Part shown: positions 24,824 to 32,492 of the stretch, piece after piece | How the letters are laid out: every line of letters starts with the position of its first letter | How positions within the stretch are numbered: the first letter of the stretch is position 1 | Source: Mesorhizobium silamurunense | GTDB taxonomy: Bacteria > Pseudomonadota > Alphaproteobacteria > Rhizobiales > Rhizobiaceae | Direction of reading: 5' to 3' | Assembly (NCBI RefSeq): GCF_014843825.1 | Contig: NZ_JHQR01000258.1 | Location: forward strand, 1 to 32,492 | Length of the DNA: 32,492 nucleotides | Notes under the pieces: model-generated | Told to the model about the DNA's origin: nothing | The model's input: the letters and a program-made list of their open reading frames with translations, nothing else | Databases searched by the model: none | Translations under genes and position numbers: made by a program

Positions 24824-26731
24824 ATGTCATCATCTTTGATCCGGCGCGGGGTATGGGTGATCGGCGTTGCGGTGCTGGTCATCGCGCTCGCCGTCGCCAC
24901 CCTGCCGCTGATTGCCTCGACGCGCATCGTGCGCGACCGCATCGCCTGGGAATTGAGCGCCTGGAGCGGCTTGCGCGTGACGATCGACGGCTCGCCGCGC
25001 ATCGAGGTGTGGCCGAAGTTCCGGGCAATCCTCAGCGACGTGACGCTGTCGCAATGGACAGAGACCGACGCGCCGCCGGTGATCGAAGCCGAGCGTGTCG
25101 AAGTCGACCTCTCCGCCATGGCCGCCTTGCAGGGCGACGTCCAGTTCTCGACCGCAAGGCTGGTGCGGCCGACCATCAGGGTCGAGCGCACGGCGAGCGG
25201 TCTCTATCTGCCGCCGCTGCCGACGGGCGGCCGCATCACGCGCTCGATCGACACCGCGCGCGGCGTCGTCACCGCGAACCCGCAGAAGCCCGACCTCGGC
25301 AGACTGCCTTCCGATCCGTTCGGCACAGTCGAGTTCCGCGACGGCCGCGTCGTGACCTCGGCGGGCGGCAAGGACAGCGAGATCCTGAGCAGCCTCAGCG
25401 GCCAGGTGAACTGGGCGGCCATGAACAGCGACGCCACGCTCACGGCGACCGGCATCTGGCGTGGCGAGAGCGTCCAGATCGATTTTTCCTCGGCGAGGCC
25501 GCTGGTGCTGTTTGCCGGAGGCAACGCGCCCGTCACGCTTGCCTTCAAGGCGGCGCCCGCCACGCTCTCCTTCGACGGCGTCGCCTCGATGTCGGAGAAC
25601 GCCTATCTGGACGGCCAGGCGAAATTCGCCGCCCCTTCGCTGAGACGCCTGCTCGAATGGTCGCAGGCCGGAATCGCGCCTGGTGCCGCGATCGGATCCA
25701 TCTCGGTCGCGAGCAAGGTGACTGCGTCGTCGGGACGAGCGAAATTCGAGAACACGACGGTGGCGCTGGACAACAATCCCGGCATGGGAGCGCTGGACTT
25801 TTCGTTCAGCGAGGCCCTGCCCGTCATTTCCGGCACGCTTGCCTTCGATACGCTCGATCTTCGATCGTTCCTTTCCGCTTTCACGCCGATCGCTCCGGCC
25901 GGCGAAGCGGGCCCCGGCGAGATCGACACCAGCTTCGCCGACAAGATCAACCTCGATCTCAGGCTGTCGGCGGCGCACGCCACCGTCGGCCCGATACAGC
26001 TCGCCGACGTCGCCGCGACCGCGCAGGTGAAGAACGGGCTCGCCGTCTTCGACATCTCCGACGCCTCGGCCTTCAACGGCAACATCCAGAGCAGCCTGCG
26101 TTTCGACCGCAAACCGGACGGCACTCAGGTCGAGTTGCGGCTCCTGGCGTCGGACGTCGACACCGGCGCCTTCGCCACCGCGGCAGGAATGACGCGGCTG
26201 GTGCCGGTCGGCACCGGAACCGTCTCGATCATCCTCAAAGGGCCGGGCAAGGCCTGGGACTCGATCTTCGAGAACGCCGACGGGTCCTTCTCGGCGACCT
26301 TCGGGCCGGGCTCGCTCAACGGGCTCAACCTGCCCGCCTTCCTCAAGCACAACGAACAGGGCGGGTTCTTCGCTCTCGACGACGTCGCCGACGGTTCGCT
26401 GCCGATCGACGGCGCCGAGATCAAGGCGAGCATCTCGAAAGGCGTGGCGCGGTTGGACAAGGCCGAAGTCAATGCACAGAAGTACAAGATCTGGCTTTCC
26501 GGCATCGCCTCCTATACCGGGCGCGGGCTGGCGCTCTCCGGCGGCATCGTTCCGAACGGGCAGCCTGCGCAGCCACAGCCTGCGCAGCAACAGCCGGCGC
26601 AGCAACCAGCCGCCAGCGGTCAGGCAGCCGTGCAGGCGCCGCCGCCCCCAAAGCAATCGCTGTTCTTCGTCGGCGGCAACTGGAGCACGCCGTTCATCTC
26701 GCCGATCAGCCGGGGCGTTTCGGGCCAATAA
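24824..26731 (+). CDS. AsmA-family membrane-anchored protein
   Basis: This 635-residue protein has a single N-terminal membrane segment (about residues 8-28, VWVIGVAVLVIALAVATLPLI) and a large periplasmic region rich in beta structure. The DGSPRIEVWPKFRAILSDVTLS stretch just after the anchor and the later AEVNAQKYKIWLSGIASYTGRGLALSG are AsmA-like. Such proteins are linked to phospholipid transport and outer-membrane assembly; a specific role here is not known. The tail has a Pro-Ala-Gln-rich degenerate repeat (about residues 580-612). The ATG at 24824 is chosen for its nearby GGGGCGAG and the position of the anchor; TTG and ATG codons 7-10 codons upstream are possible. It is divergent from aacS across 264 bp without further genes. 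Confidence 0.75.
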   Translation: MSSSLIRRGVWVIGVAVLVIALAVATLPLIASTRIVRDRIAWELSAWSGLRVTIDGSPRIEVWPKFRAILSDVTLSQWTETDAPPVIEAERVEVDLSAMAALQGDVQFSTARLVRPTIRVERTASGLYLPPLPTGGRITRSIDTARGVVTANPQKPDLGRLPSDPFGTVEFRDGRVVTSAGGKDSEILSSLSGQVNWAAMNSDATLTATGIWRGESVQIDFSSARPLVLFAGGNAPVTLAFKAAPATLSFDGVASMSENAYLDGQAKFAAPSLRRLLEWSQAGIAPGAAIGSISVASKVTASSGRAKFENTTVALDNNPGMGALDFSFSEALPVISGTLAFDTLDLRSFLSAFTPIAPAGEAGPGEIDTSFADKINLDLRLSAAHATVGPIQLADVAATAQVKNGLAVFDISDASAFNGNIQSSLRFDRKPDGTQVELRLLASDVDTGAFATAAGMTRLVPVGTGTVSIILKGPGKAWDSIFENADGSFSATFGPGSLNGLNLPAFLKHNEQGGFFALDDVADGSLPIDGAEIKASISKGVARLDKAEVNAQKYKIWLSGIASYTGRGLALSGGIVPNGQPAQPQPAQQQPAQQPAASGQAAVQAPPPPKQSLFFVGGNWSTPFISPISRGVSGQ

Positions 26732-26772
26732 TTTCTGGAAAAGCGCGCAAGCGACTCTCCATCAGGGATAGG

Positions 26773-26803
26773 AAGGACAAGGCGCAAGCAGCGCCCCGTC
26801 CCT
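26773..26803. terminator. Imperfect hairpin between convergent asmA-like gene and potI
   Basis: AAGGAC-AA-GGCGC, a five-base loop, then GCGCC-CC-GTCCCTT form an imperfect stem in the 78-bp gap between two stop codons. A T-tract is lacking on both sides, so it is at best a weak shared terminator. Confidence 0.35.
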
Positions 26804-26809
26804 TGCTCC

Positions 26810-27628
26810 TCACCCGCGCTGGGCTGCCTGCTCGTCGCGCTGGCGCTGGACCTCGCGGCGCTTGTTGGCGATCGAGGCGATGATGACGCCGATGGCGACC
26901 ACGGCGATCAGGATGGTGCAGGCGGCGTTGATCTCCGGTGTCACGCCGAGGCGCACCTGGCTGTAGATCTTCATCGGCAGCGTCGTGGCGCCCGGACCGG
27001 AGGTGAAGGAGGCGATGACCAGATCGTCGAGCGAGAGCGTGAAGGCCAGCATCCAGCCCGAAATGATCGCCGGCAGGATGACCGGCAGCGTGATCTGGAA
27101 GAAGGTCTTCACCGGCGGCGCGCCGAGGTCCATTGCCGCCTCCTCGAGCGAGCGGTCGAAAGTGACCAGACGCGACTGCACGACGACGGCCACGAAGCAC
27201 ATGGTGAAAGTGGTGTGGGCAAGCGTGACCGTGAAGAAGCCGCGGTCGAGCCCAACGGCCACAAAAAGCAGGAGCAGCGACAGGCCGGTGATGACTTCCG
27301 GCATGACAAGCGGCGCAAAGACCATGCCGGAAAACAGCACCCGCCCCCTGAAGCGCGTGTAGCGCGTCAGCGTAATCGCGGCCAGCGTACCGAGCACCGT
27401 CGCAGCGGTGGCCGAAATGACGCCGACGCGCGCCGTCACCCAGGTGGCGTCCATCAGGCCCTGGTTGTGGAACAACGACACATACCATTTGGTCGAGAAG
27501 CCGCCCCAGACGGTGACGAGCTTCGATTCGTTGAAGGAAAAGACGATGAGCAGCATGATCGGCAGGTAGAGAAAGGCAAAGCCGAGCACGATCGAGGTCA
27601 TGTTGAAGCGGCTCCAGGTGGCGTTCAT
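26810..27628 (-). CDS. potI: Putrescine ABC transporter permease PotI
   Basis: This 272-residue inner-membrane permease of the PotC/PotI type has about six hydrophobic segments. The EAA-loop signature LEEAAMDLGAPPVKTFFQITLPVILPAIISG is at about residues 165-195, and SLDDLVIASFTSGPGATTLPMKIYS, characteristic of PotI/PotC, follows. It pairs with PotH to form the pore and docks on PotG. Its ATG overlaps the potH stop by four bases, so the two subunits are co-translated. It is the last gene of the operon. Confidence 0.92.
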   Translation of the reverse strand: MNATWSRFNMTSIVLGFAFLYLPIMLLIVFSFNESKLVTVWGGFSTKWYVSLFHNQGLMDATWVTARVGVISATAATVLGTLAAITLTRYTRFRGRVLFSGMVFAPLVMPEVITGLSLLLLFVAVGLDRGFFTVTLAHTTFTMCFVAVVVQSRLVTFDRSLEEAAMDLGAPPVKTFFQITLPVILPAIISGWMLAFTLSLDDLVIASFTSGPGATTLPMKIYSQVRLGVTPEINAACTILIAVVAIGVIIASIANKRREVQRQRDEQAAQRG

Positions 27629-28587
27629 TTGCCTTGCTCCTGGGCGCGCGCCTGAGCCTGCTGGAAGAACATGATCGGAATTATAAGCACCAGGAGCAGG
27701 ATGACGGCCACCGCCGACGAGACCGGCCAGTCGCGGTTATTGAAGAACTCGTTCCACAGCGTCCTGCCGATCATCAGCGTCTGCGAGCCGCCGAGGAGAT
27801 CCGGAATGACAAACTCGCCGACGGCCGGGATGAACACCAAAAGACAGCCGGCGATCACGCCGGGCAGCGACAACGGGAAGGTTATCTTCCAGAAGGCGCT
27901 GGTCGGCGGGCAGCCGAGGTCCTTGGCCGCCTCGATCAACAAGTAATCCATCTTCTCCAGCGACGAATAGAGCGGCAGCACCATGAAGGGCAGGTAGGAA
28001 TAGACGATGCCGATGAAGATCGCGTTGTAGGTGTTGAGAATCTGCAGCTTATCGCTGACGATGTGCAGCGACAAAAGTAGCTCGTTGAGGAGCCCTTCCG
28101 GCTTGAGGATGCCGATCCAGGCATAGACGCGGATCAGGAACGAGGTCCAGAACGGCAGGATCACCAGCATGAGCAAGATCGGGCGGACCGTTGCCGGGGC
28201 GCGCGCCATGCCATAGGCGATCGGATAGCCGACGATCAGCGTGAGTATTGTCGAAATCCCGGCGATGATCACGCTCGTCACATAGGCGTTGAAGTAGAGC
28301 GCATCCTGGGTGAGCAAGGTGTAATTGTCGAAATTGAGCTCCCGGAAGCCTGCGAAGTATCCGGAAATGCCGTCGCTGAAATCGAGCACCGGCATGTAGG
28401 GTGGCATGGCGATCGCCGTCTGCGACAGCGAGATCTTGAAGACGATGATGAACGGGACGAGGAAGAAGAACAGCAGCCAGAGATAGGGAATGATGATGAC
28501 GAGGCGATCGACGAAACCCTTCGCCAGTTGGGTCGGCAATGCAGCTGTTTCGGCTGACGGAGAAGCGGCGGCGGCGATGTTGGTCAT
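27625..28587 (-). CDS. potH: Putrescine ABC transporter permease PotH
   Basis: This 320-residue PotB/PotH-type permease has a cytoplasmic N-terminal tail, then about six membrane segments starting at IIPYLWLLFFFLVPFIIVFKI. The EAA loop LLIEAAKDLGCPPTSAFWKITFPLSLPGVIAG is near residues 220-250 and is followed by GEFVIPDLLGGSQTLMIGRTLWNEFF, a PotH hallmark. GGAGCG precedes the ATG. It starts 9 bp after the potG stop. Confidence 0.93.
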   Translation of the reverse strand: MTNIAAAASPSAETAALPTQLAKGFVDRLVIIIPYLWLLFFFLVPFIIVFKISLSQTAIAMPPYMPVLDFSDGISGYFAGFRELNFDNYTLLTQDALYFNAYVTSVIIAGISTILTLIVGYPIAYGMARAPATVRPILLMLVILPFWTSFLIRVYAWIGILKPEGLLNELLLSLHIVSDKLQILNTYNAIFIGIVYSYLPFMVLPLYSSLEKMDYLLIEAAKDLGCPPTSAFWKITFPLSLPGVIAGCLLVFIPAVGEFVIPDLLGGSQTLMIGRTLWNEFFNNRDWPVSSAVAVILLLVLIIPIMFFQQAQARAQEQGK

Positions 28588-28596
28588 GGCTCGCTC

Positions 28597-29736
28597 CTAC
28601 CTGGTCAGCACGACGCCGGCGTCCGGCCGGAAGGAAACCCAGGCGCGGTCGTTCCAGGTCAGCGGGTCCTCGGTGACGCGCGAGGCGTTCAATGCGCTTG
28701 CCCGCACCATCTGACCGTCATCGAGCTTGATGTGGTAGACGGTCATGTCGCCGAGATAGGCGACATCGTAGACCTCGCCCTCCAGCGCGTTGACGGCGTC
28801 GGCCGGCTTTTTCGACGAGACCTTGATCTTTTCCGGCCGGATCGCGAAGACGATGTCGGCGCCATTGGCGGTTTCGGCGGCGTTCTCGACGACGATCTGC
28901 GCACCGGTCGCGCCGGTGATGCGCGTCGTGTTCGCCGCCCGCTCGGCGACCTTGCCCTCGAACATGTTCACATTGCCGACGAAATGCGCCACGAAGCGCG
29001 AGGTCGGGGCCTCGTAGATTTCCGCCGGCGTCGCCACCTGCATCACCTCGCCCTTGTCCATGATGGCGATTCGGTCGGCCATGGTCATGGCCTCCTCCTG
29101 ATCGTGGGTGACGACGACGAAGGTCAGGCCGAGTTCCTGCTGCAGGTCCATCAGCTCGAACTGCGTCTCCTCGCGCAGCTTCTTGTCGAGCGCGCCGAGC
29201 GGTTCGTCCAGAAGAAGGACCTTCGGCCGCTTGGCGACCGAGCGGGCCAGCGCCACGCGCTGGCGCTGGCCGCCGGAAAGCTGATGCGGCTTGCGCTTGG
29301 CGAACTGCTCGAGCTTGACCAGCCTGAGCATCTCGGCGACGCGTTTTTCGATATCGGGGGCAGGCATGCCTTCCTGCTTGAGGCCGAAGGCGATGTTCTT
29401 CTCCACCGTCATATGCGGGAACAGCGCGTAGGACTGGAACATCATGTTCACCGGCCGCTTGTAGGGCGGGATGCCGCGCAGGTCCTGGCCGTCGAGCAAA
29501 ATGCGGCCGGCCGTCGGCTCCTCGAAGCCGGCGAGCATCCTGAGCAAGGTCGACTTGCCGCAGCCTGAGGCGCCAAGCAGCGCGAAGAACTCGCGTTCGA
29601 AGATGGTCAGCGACAGATTGTTGACGGCGGTGAAGTCGCCGAACTTCTTGATCACCTTGTCGAACTGGATATACGGCTTGGCGTTCGGATCATTCCATGG
29701 CGCGAAATCCCTGCGGATGCTGCCAAGCGATTTCAT
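28597..29736 (-). CDS. potG: Putrescine ABC transporter ATP-binding protein PotG
   Basis: This 379-residue ATPase of the PotA/PotG class has Walker A GASGCGKST near residue 55, the Q-loop MMFQSYALFPHMTV, the signature LSGGQRQRVALARS and Walker B VLLLDEPLGALD. A C-terminal TOBE-type domain carries GADIVFAIRPEKI and the DMTVYHIKLDDG segment. The ATG at 29736 is preferred to a GTG three codons upstream because GGAG lies at the right distance from the ATG. It follows potF after a hairpin terminator, and potH and potI come after it. Confidence 0.93.
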   Translation of the reverse strand: MKSLGSIRRDFAPWNDPNAKPYIQFDKVIKKFGDFTAVNNLSLTIFEREFFALLGASGCGKSTLLRMLAGFEEPTAGRILLDGQDLRGIPPYKRPVNMMFQSYALFPHMTVEKNIAFGLKQEGMPAPDIEKRVAEMLRLVKLEQFAKRKPHQLSGGQRQRVALARSVAKRPKVLLLDEPLGALDKKLREETQFELMDLQQELGLTFVVVTHDQEEAMTMADRIAIMDKGEVMQVATPAEIYEAPTSRFVAHFVGNVNMFEGKVAERAANTTRITGATGAQIVVENAAETANGADIVFAIRPEKIKVSSKKPADAVNALEGEVYDVAYLGDMTVYHIKLDDGQMVRASALNASRVTEDPLTWNDRAWVSFRPDAGVVLTR

Positions 29737-29763
29737 AGTCCCCACTCCGGTTCTGCTTGATAA

Positions 29764-29803
29764 TCAAAAGAAAGCGACCCCGGCAGTTGGCTGCCGGGGT
29801 CGC
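29764..29803 (-). terminator. Intra-operon terminator/attenuator between potF and potG
   Basis: A perfect 13-bp stem GCGACCCCGGCAG/CTGCCGGGGTCGC with a TTGG-type loop is followed leftwards by TTTCTTTTGATTA. It lies 10 bp after the potF stop and before potG. Such a structure commonly lets the binding-protein message accumulate above that of the membrane components, by partial termination or by protecting the 3' end. Confidence 0.85.
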
Positions 29804-29813
29804 GTCTCAGTCC

Positions 29814-30911
29814 TTATTGGCCGGTGACGATCTTGGTCCAGGTGCGCGTGATGATGCGCTGTGTCTTGGGATCGTAGGGCTGAACGGTATAGAGCTTCTG
29901 CACCGTCGCATCGTCCGGATAGATTGCAGGATCGTCCAGGATCGCTTTGTCGACGAATTGCTGCGAGGCCTTGTTGCCGTTGGCGTAGAGCACGAAGTTC
30001 GAGGACTTGGCAATCACTTCCGGCTTCATCATGTAGTTGATGAGCTCATGCGCCTCGGCGACATGCGGCGCATCGGCCGGGATCGCCATCTGGTCGAACC
30101 ATATCTGGGCGCCTTCCTTCGGCACCGAGTAGCCGATCTCGACACCCTGCTTGGCCTCCTCGGCGCGGTTGCGCGCCTGGAAGACGTCCCCGGAGAAGCC
30201 GATGGCCAGGCAGATGTCGCCGTTGGCAAGCGCGTTGATGTATTCGGACGAATGGAACTTGCGGATATAAGGCCGGACCTTGAGCAGCGCCTCCTCGGCC
30301 TTGGCAATGTCGTCGGCAGACGTGCTGTTCGGGTCAAGGTTAAGATATTTCAACGCCGCCGGTATCATGTCGGCGGGCGAATCCAGGACATAGACGCCGC
30401 AGTCTTTCAGCTTGGCCAGCGTGTCCGGATTGAAGAATACGTCCCAGCTGTCGATCTTGTCGGTGCCGAGCGCGGCCTGCACTTTCTTGACGTTATAGCC
30501 GATGCCGACGGTGCCCCACATGTAGTTGACCGAATATTCATTGCCCGGATCGTATTTGGCGGTGCGCTGGGAAATGACGTCCCACATGTTGGAGATATTC
30601 GGCAGCTTCGACTTGTCGAGCTTCTGGAACACCCCGGCCTGGATCTGGCGGGCAAGGAAATTGCCGCTGGGCACCACGACGTCGTAGCCGCTGCCGCCAG
30701 CCAGCAACTTGGTTTCGAGGATCTCGTTGGAATCGAAGGTGTCGTAGACGACCTTGATGCCAGTCTGCTTGGTGAAGTCCTCGATGACGGAGCTGTCGAT
30801 GTAGTCCGACCAGTTGAAGACGTTGACGACGCGGTCCTCGGCGTGACCGCCCATGGTGAAAAGCGTCAAAAATGCCGACGTCGCCGAAAGCCAGAGCGCT
30901 TTGCGGATCAT
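29814..30911 (-). CDS. potF: Putrescine-binding periplasmic protein PotF
   Basis: This 365-residue polyamine-binding protein carries a signal peptide at residues 1-24 (ending MGGHA). Mature sequence closely follows E. coli PotF: VFNWSDYI (residues 31-38, polyamine-pocket Trp-Ser-Asp), GIKVVYDTFDSNEILETKLLAG, YDVVVPSGNFLARQIQAGVFQ, WGTVGIGYNV, FHSSEYINALANGDICLAIGFSGDVFQ and YSVPKEG. The retained pocket residues support putrescine over spermidine, though closely related diamines are possible. AAAGGAGA precedes the ATG. It is the first gene of the operon. Confidence 0.94.
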   Translation of the reverse strand: MIRKALWLSATSAFLTLFTMGGHAEDRVVNVFNWSDYIDSSVIEDFTKQTGIKVVYDTFDSNEILETKLLAGGSGYDVVVPSGNFLARQIQAGVFQKLDKSKLPNISNMWDVISQRTAKYDPGNEYSVNYMWGTVGIGYNVKKVQAALGTDKIDSWDVFFNPDTLAKLKDCGVYVLDSPADMIPAALKYLNLDPNSTSADDIAKAEEALLKVRPYIRKFHSSEYINALANGDICLAIGFSGDVFQARNRAEEAKQGVEIGYSVPKEGAQIWFDQMAIPADAPHVAEAHELINYMMKPEVIAKSSNFVLYANGNKASQQFVDKAILDDPAIYPDDATVQKLYTVQPYDPKTQRIITRTWTKIVTGQ

Positions 30912-31251
30912 ACTGTTCTCCTTTGGTGAGTGTTCCCGTGCCGGCTCGTCGCGACATGGGCGCGGGACGGCGTTTGGTTCAGACTATTGAGCTTTCCGGG
31001 GAGCGAGAAGCGAGCGCGCCCGGCGGTGCTTCGGATCGTTGAGTAGCGGTTGCGGCCCTTGCATCCCTTCCAGGAAGGTGCCCGGGCGGCGTCAGCGGCA
31101 TTCGCCGCGGCGTAAGCAGAGATATAATGATGCGGTCCGGCCCCGATGAGGCCGGCGGAGACACTTGGCAAGATACGCCTGTCTTGTTGTTGCCGTAATT
31201 GCAGCCTGCCCGCCCGGCAGCGGAGTTGTCAATGGGGAAGACTCCCGAGCG
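30912..31251. other. Leader region of the pot operon
   Basis: This 340-bp stretch between the EamA stop and potF holds no supported gene. It contains a hairpin CCGGCC-N7-GGCCGG (31137-31155) that may end EamA transcripts, although no T-tract follows. A leftward CATTATAT element lies around 31121-31128 and could be the potF -10 box. I could not pair it with a convincing -35. Confidence 0.4.
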
Positions 31252-32202
31252 TCAATTGGGAGACGGCAGCCCGGTGATGCCGGGCCGCTCGGGCCGGGTC
31301 TGCCGCTTGAATTCAAATGCGATATGCACAAGCAGCGCCGTGACCACGACCGCGCCGCCGATGATGGTGCGCACCGACGGCACTTCGGAATGGACGAGCC
31401 ACACCCAGATCGGACCGAGGATCGGCTCGAAAGTGCCGAGCAGCGCCGCGACGGCCGCCGGTACCAGCCGGGCGCCCATGGCGAAGAAGGCAAGGCCGAC
31501 GCCGAGATTGATCACGCCGAAGGCAAAGAGGAAACCCATGTCGCGCCCGGAGACGGCGAATTCCGTGGCCTGGGAGGCGGCAAAAGCACCGGCCAGCAGC
31601 GCGCCGAGGCACGTGGCCGGCACCATGCGCACATGGGCGAAGCGCCGGGTGATCACGGTCGCGAACGAAAACATCACCGCGATCAACAGCGCCAGCCCGT
31701 CACCGATCGGCGAGACGGCGCCGCCCAAGGATTCGGAGACCATGATGGCGACGCCGGTGATGACGGCGGCAATGGCGACCCAGGTCCTCGGGCTCACACG
31801 TTCGCGAAACAACACCCAGGCAAGCAGGGCCGCCAGAAGCGGCACGCCGGCCTGCATCAACAAGATGTTCGCGACCGTTGTGTAGGCGAGCGCGACGATG
31901 AAGCTCGTCGAGGCGGTGGCGAAGCATAGGGCGACGCCGAGCCCCGGCAGGCCCATGTCGCGGAACAGTTTCCAGGTGCCCCGCCAGCCGTCGCGCCAGA
32001 GCATGAAGGCGATGAGGAAGGCCACCGCCCAGAGCGAGCGCCAGAACACCACGGTCCAGCTGTCGCCGACATGGATGAAGCGGGCGATGGTGCCGCCAAA
32101 ACTCCACATCAGCGCCGACAGGAAGACCAGCAGCATGCCGATCCGCTCCTCGCGCGGCGAGACGGCAGGCAAGGCAACGCGACGCGACGCGGTATCGGTC
32201 AT
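31252..32202 (-). CDS. EamA/DMT-family transporter
   Basis: This 316-residue inner-membrane protein has about ten hydrophobic segments in two EamA repeats. The first opens with IGMLLVFLSALMWSFGGTIARF and the second around IGDGLALLIAVMFSFATVITRRFA; the family-typical LLGTFEPILGPIWVWLV segment lies near residue 265. Members export or import amino acids, nucleosides or other small metabolites; the substrate cannot be told. The ATG at 32202 (MTDTASRR) fits the family's short cytosolic tail, although its ribosome-binding site is weak. A longer in-frame reading upstream would add about 56 residues without family features. It may be read with potF, but the 340-bp gap argues for separate units. Confidence 0.83.
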   Translation of the reverse strand: MTDTASRRVALPAVSPREERIGMLLVFLSALMWSFGGTIARFIHVGDSWTVVFWRSLWAVAFLIAFMLWRDGWRGTWKLFRDMGLPGLGVALCFATASTSFIVALAYTTVANILLMQAGVPLLAALLAWVLFRERVSPRTWVAIAAVITGVAIMVSESLGGAVSPIGDGLALLIAVMFSFATVITRRFAHVRMVPATCLGALLAGAFAASQATEFAVSGRDMGFLFAFGVINLGVGLAFFAMGARLVPAAVAALLGTFEPILGPIWVWLVHSEVPSVRTIIGGAVVVTALLVHIAFEFKRQTRPERPGITGLPSPN

Positions 32203-32373
32203 GGACGGGACTGTCAGCGATTTGCGAGCGGCACGATCCACTATGGACGACCAGACTATATCCCATTCGCGTAGCGCAAATGCCGGAGCCAGGCGTGATC
32301 CAGCATCCGCTGACCTGTAGGACAAAGCCGACCTCCGCTCCCTCGGGACCGCCGCAAGCTTTGGCGGCAAGCA

Positions 32374-32492
32374 CTATCCCTGGAAATCGAAGGCGCTGAG
32401 GCCCGTCACCATCTCGTCGAGACCGAGCGGTCGCGTCACCGGCGGCTCGGCGCGCGCCAGGCAGCCGACGCGCTCGCAGAGCCTGCAGGCCG
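32374..32492 (-). CDS. C-terminal end of a short-chain fatty-acyl transcriptional regulator (DUF2083 type), 5' end outside window
   Basis: The last 39 codons read ACRLCERVGCLARAEPPV, then TRPLGLDEMVTGLSAFDFQ and a TAG stop at 32374-32376. The paired cysteines in CRLCER-x-GC and the closing PL-x-x-DE-x-x-x-G-x-S-x-F-x-F pattern are what I recall from the C-terminus of XRE-type regulators with an IrrE-like middle and DUF2083 end (RamB/PrpC-regulator-like). These control acetate or propionate use. Only the tail is visible, so the identification is tentative. Confidence 0.6.
   Translation of the reverse strand, partial: ACRLCERVGCLARAEPPVTRPLGLDEMVTGLSAFDFQG

Noticed and set aside
24830..26728. 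A 632-codon open frame antisense to the AsmA-like gene
   Set aside because: Arginine- and glycine-rich shadow sequence without recognisable motifs; the plus strand has an anchor, ribosome-binding site and family pattern.

Overview
The window is high-GC alphaproteobacterial DNA, most likely from a Mesorhizobium-type member of the Rhizobiales. It pairs a rhizobial erythritol (ery) catabolic locus with a conserved rhizobial gene order: phasin, a CbrA/PdhS-type kinase, acetoacetyl-CoA synthetase, an AsmA-like protein and a putrescine ABC transporter. I recall the same order around phaP1, cbrA, acsA2 and potFGHI in Sinorhizobium meliloti. A tRNA-His without an encoded G-1 and an anti-Shine-Dalgarno small RNA of the alpha-r14/NfeR1 type also fit this group.

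Positions 1-7,500. The left edge holds the 3' end of a DAO-family oxidoreductase and a palindromic repeat. A tight minus-strand operon follows, eryA-eryB-eryC-eryD-tpiA2(eryH)-rpiB(eryI). It encodes the route from erythritol to D-erythrose 4-phosphate: kinase, FAD dehydrogenase, epimerase, then TIM-like and RpiB-like isomerases, plus the SorC-family regulator EryD. An AT-rich 766-bp divergent control region follows.

Positions 7,500-17,300. A plus-strand operon encodes a DUF2291 protein and the erythritol ABC importer EryEFG, ending in a strong terminator. Next comes a DeoR regulator, then a second polyol or ketose module: an LyxK-like FGGY kinase, a second DeoR regulator and a GlpD-like dehydrogenase, all joined by ATGA overlaps. 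Its substrate is unknown, and it is the best candidate here for an undescribed pathway. It ends at a junction scar holding a tRNA T-arm-like fragment and a truncated IS256-family transposase.

Positions 17,300-26,800. Here lie tRNA-His, a small RNA with three CCUCCUCCC loops, a phasin with a well-formed promoter and paired TGCAYTGCA elements, and a very long multi-PAS histidine kinase preceded by a perfect CtrA box (TTAA-N7-TTAAC). These are followed by a convergent intergenic region that may encode another small RNA, acetoacetyl-CoA synthetase, and an AsmA-like protein.

Positions 26,800-32,492. The minus-strand potF-[terminator]-potG-potH-potI putrescine importer is followed by an EamA/DMT transporter and the 3' end of what looks like a short-chain fatty-acyl regulator (DUF2083 type). 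All identifications come from reading motifs; no database search was run.
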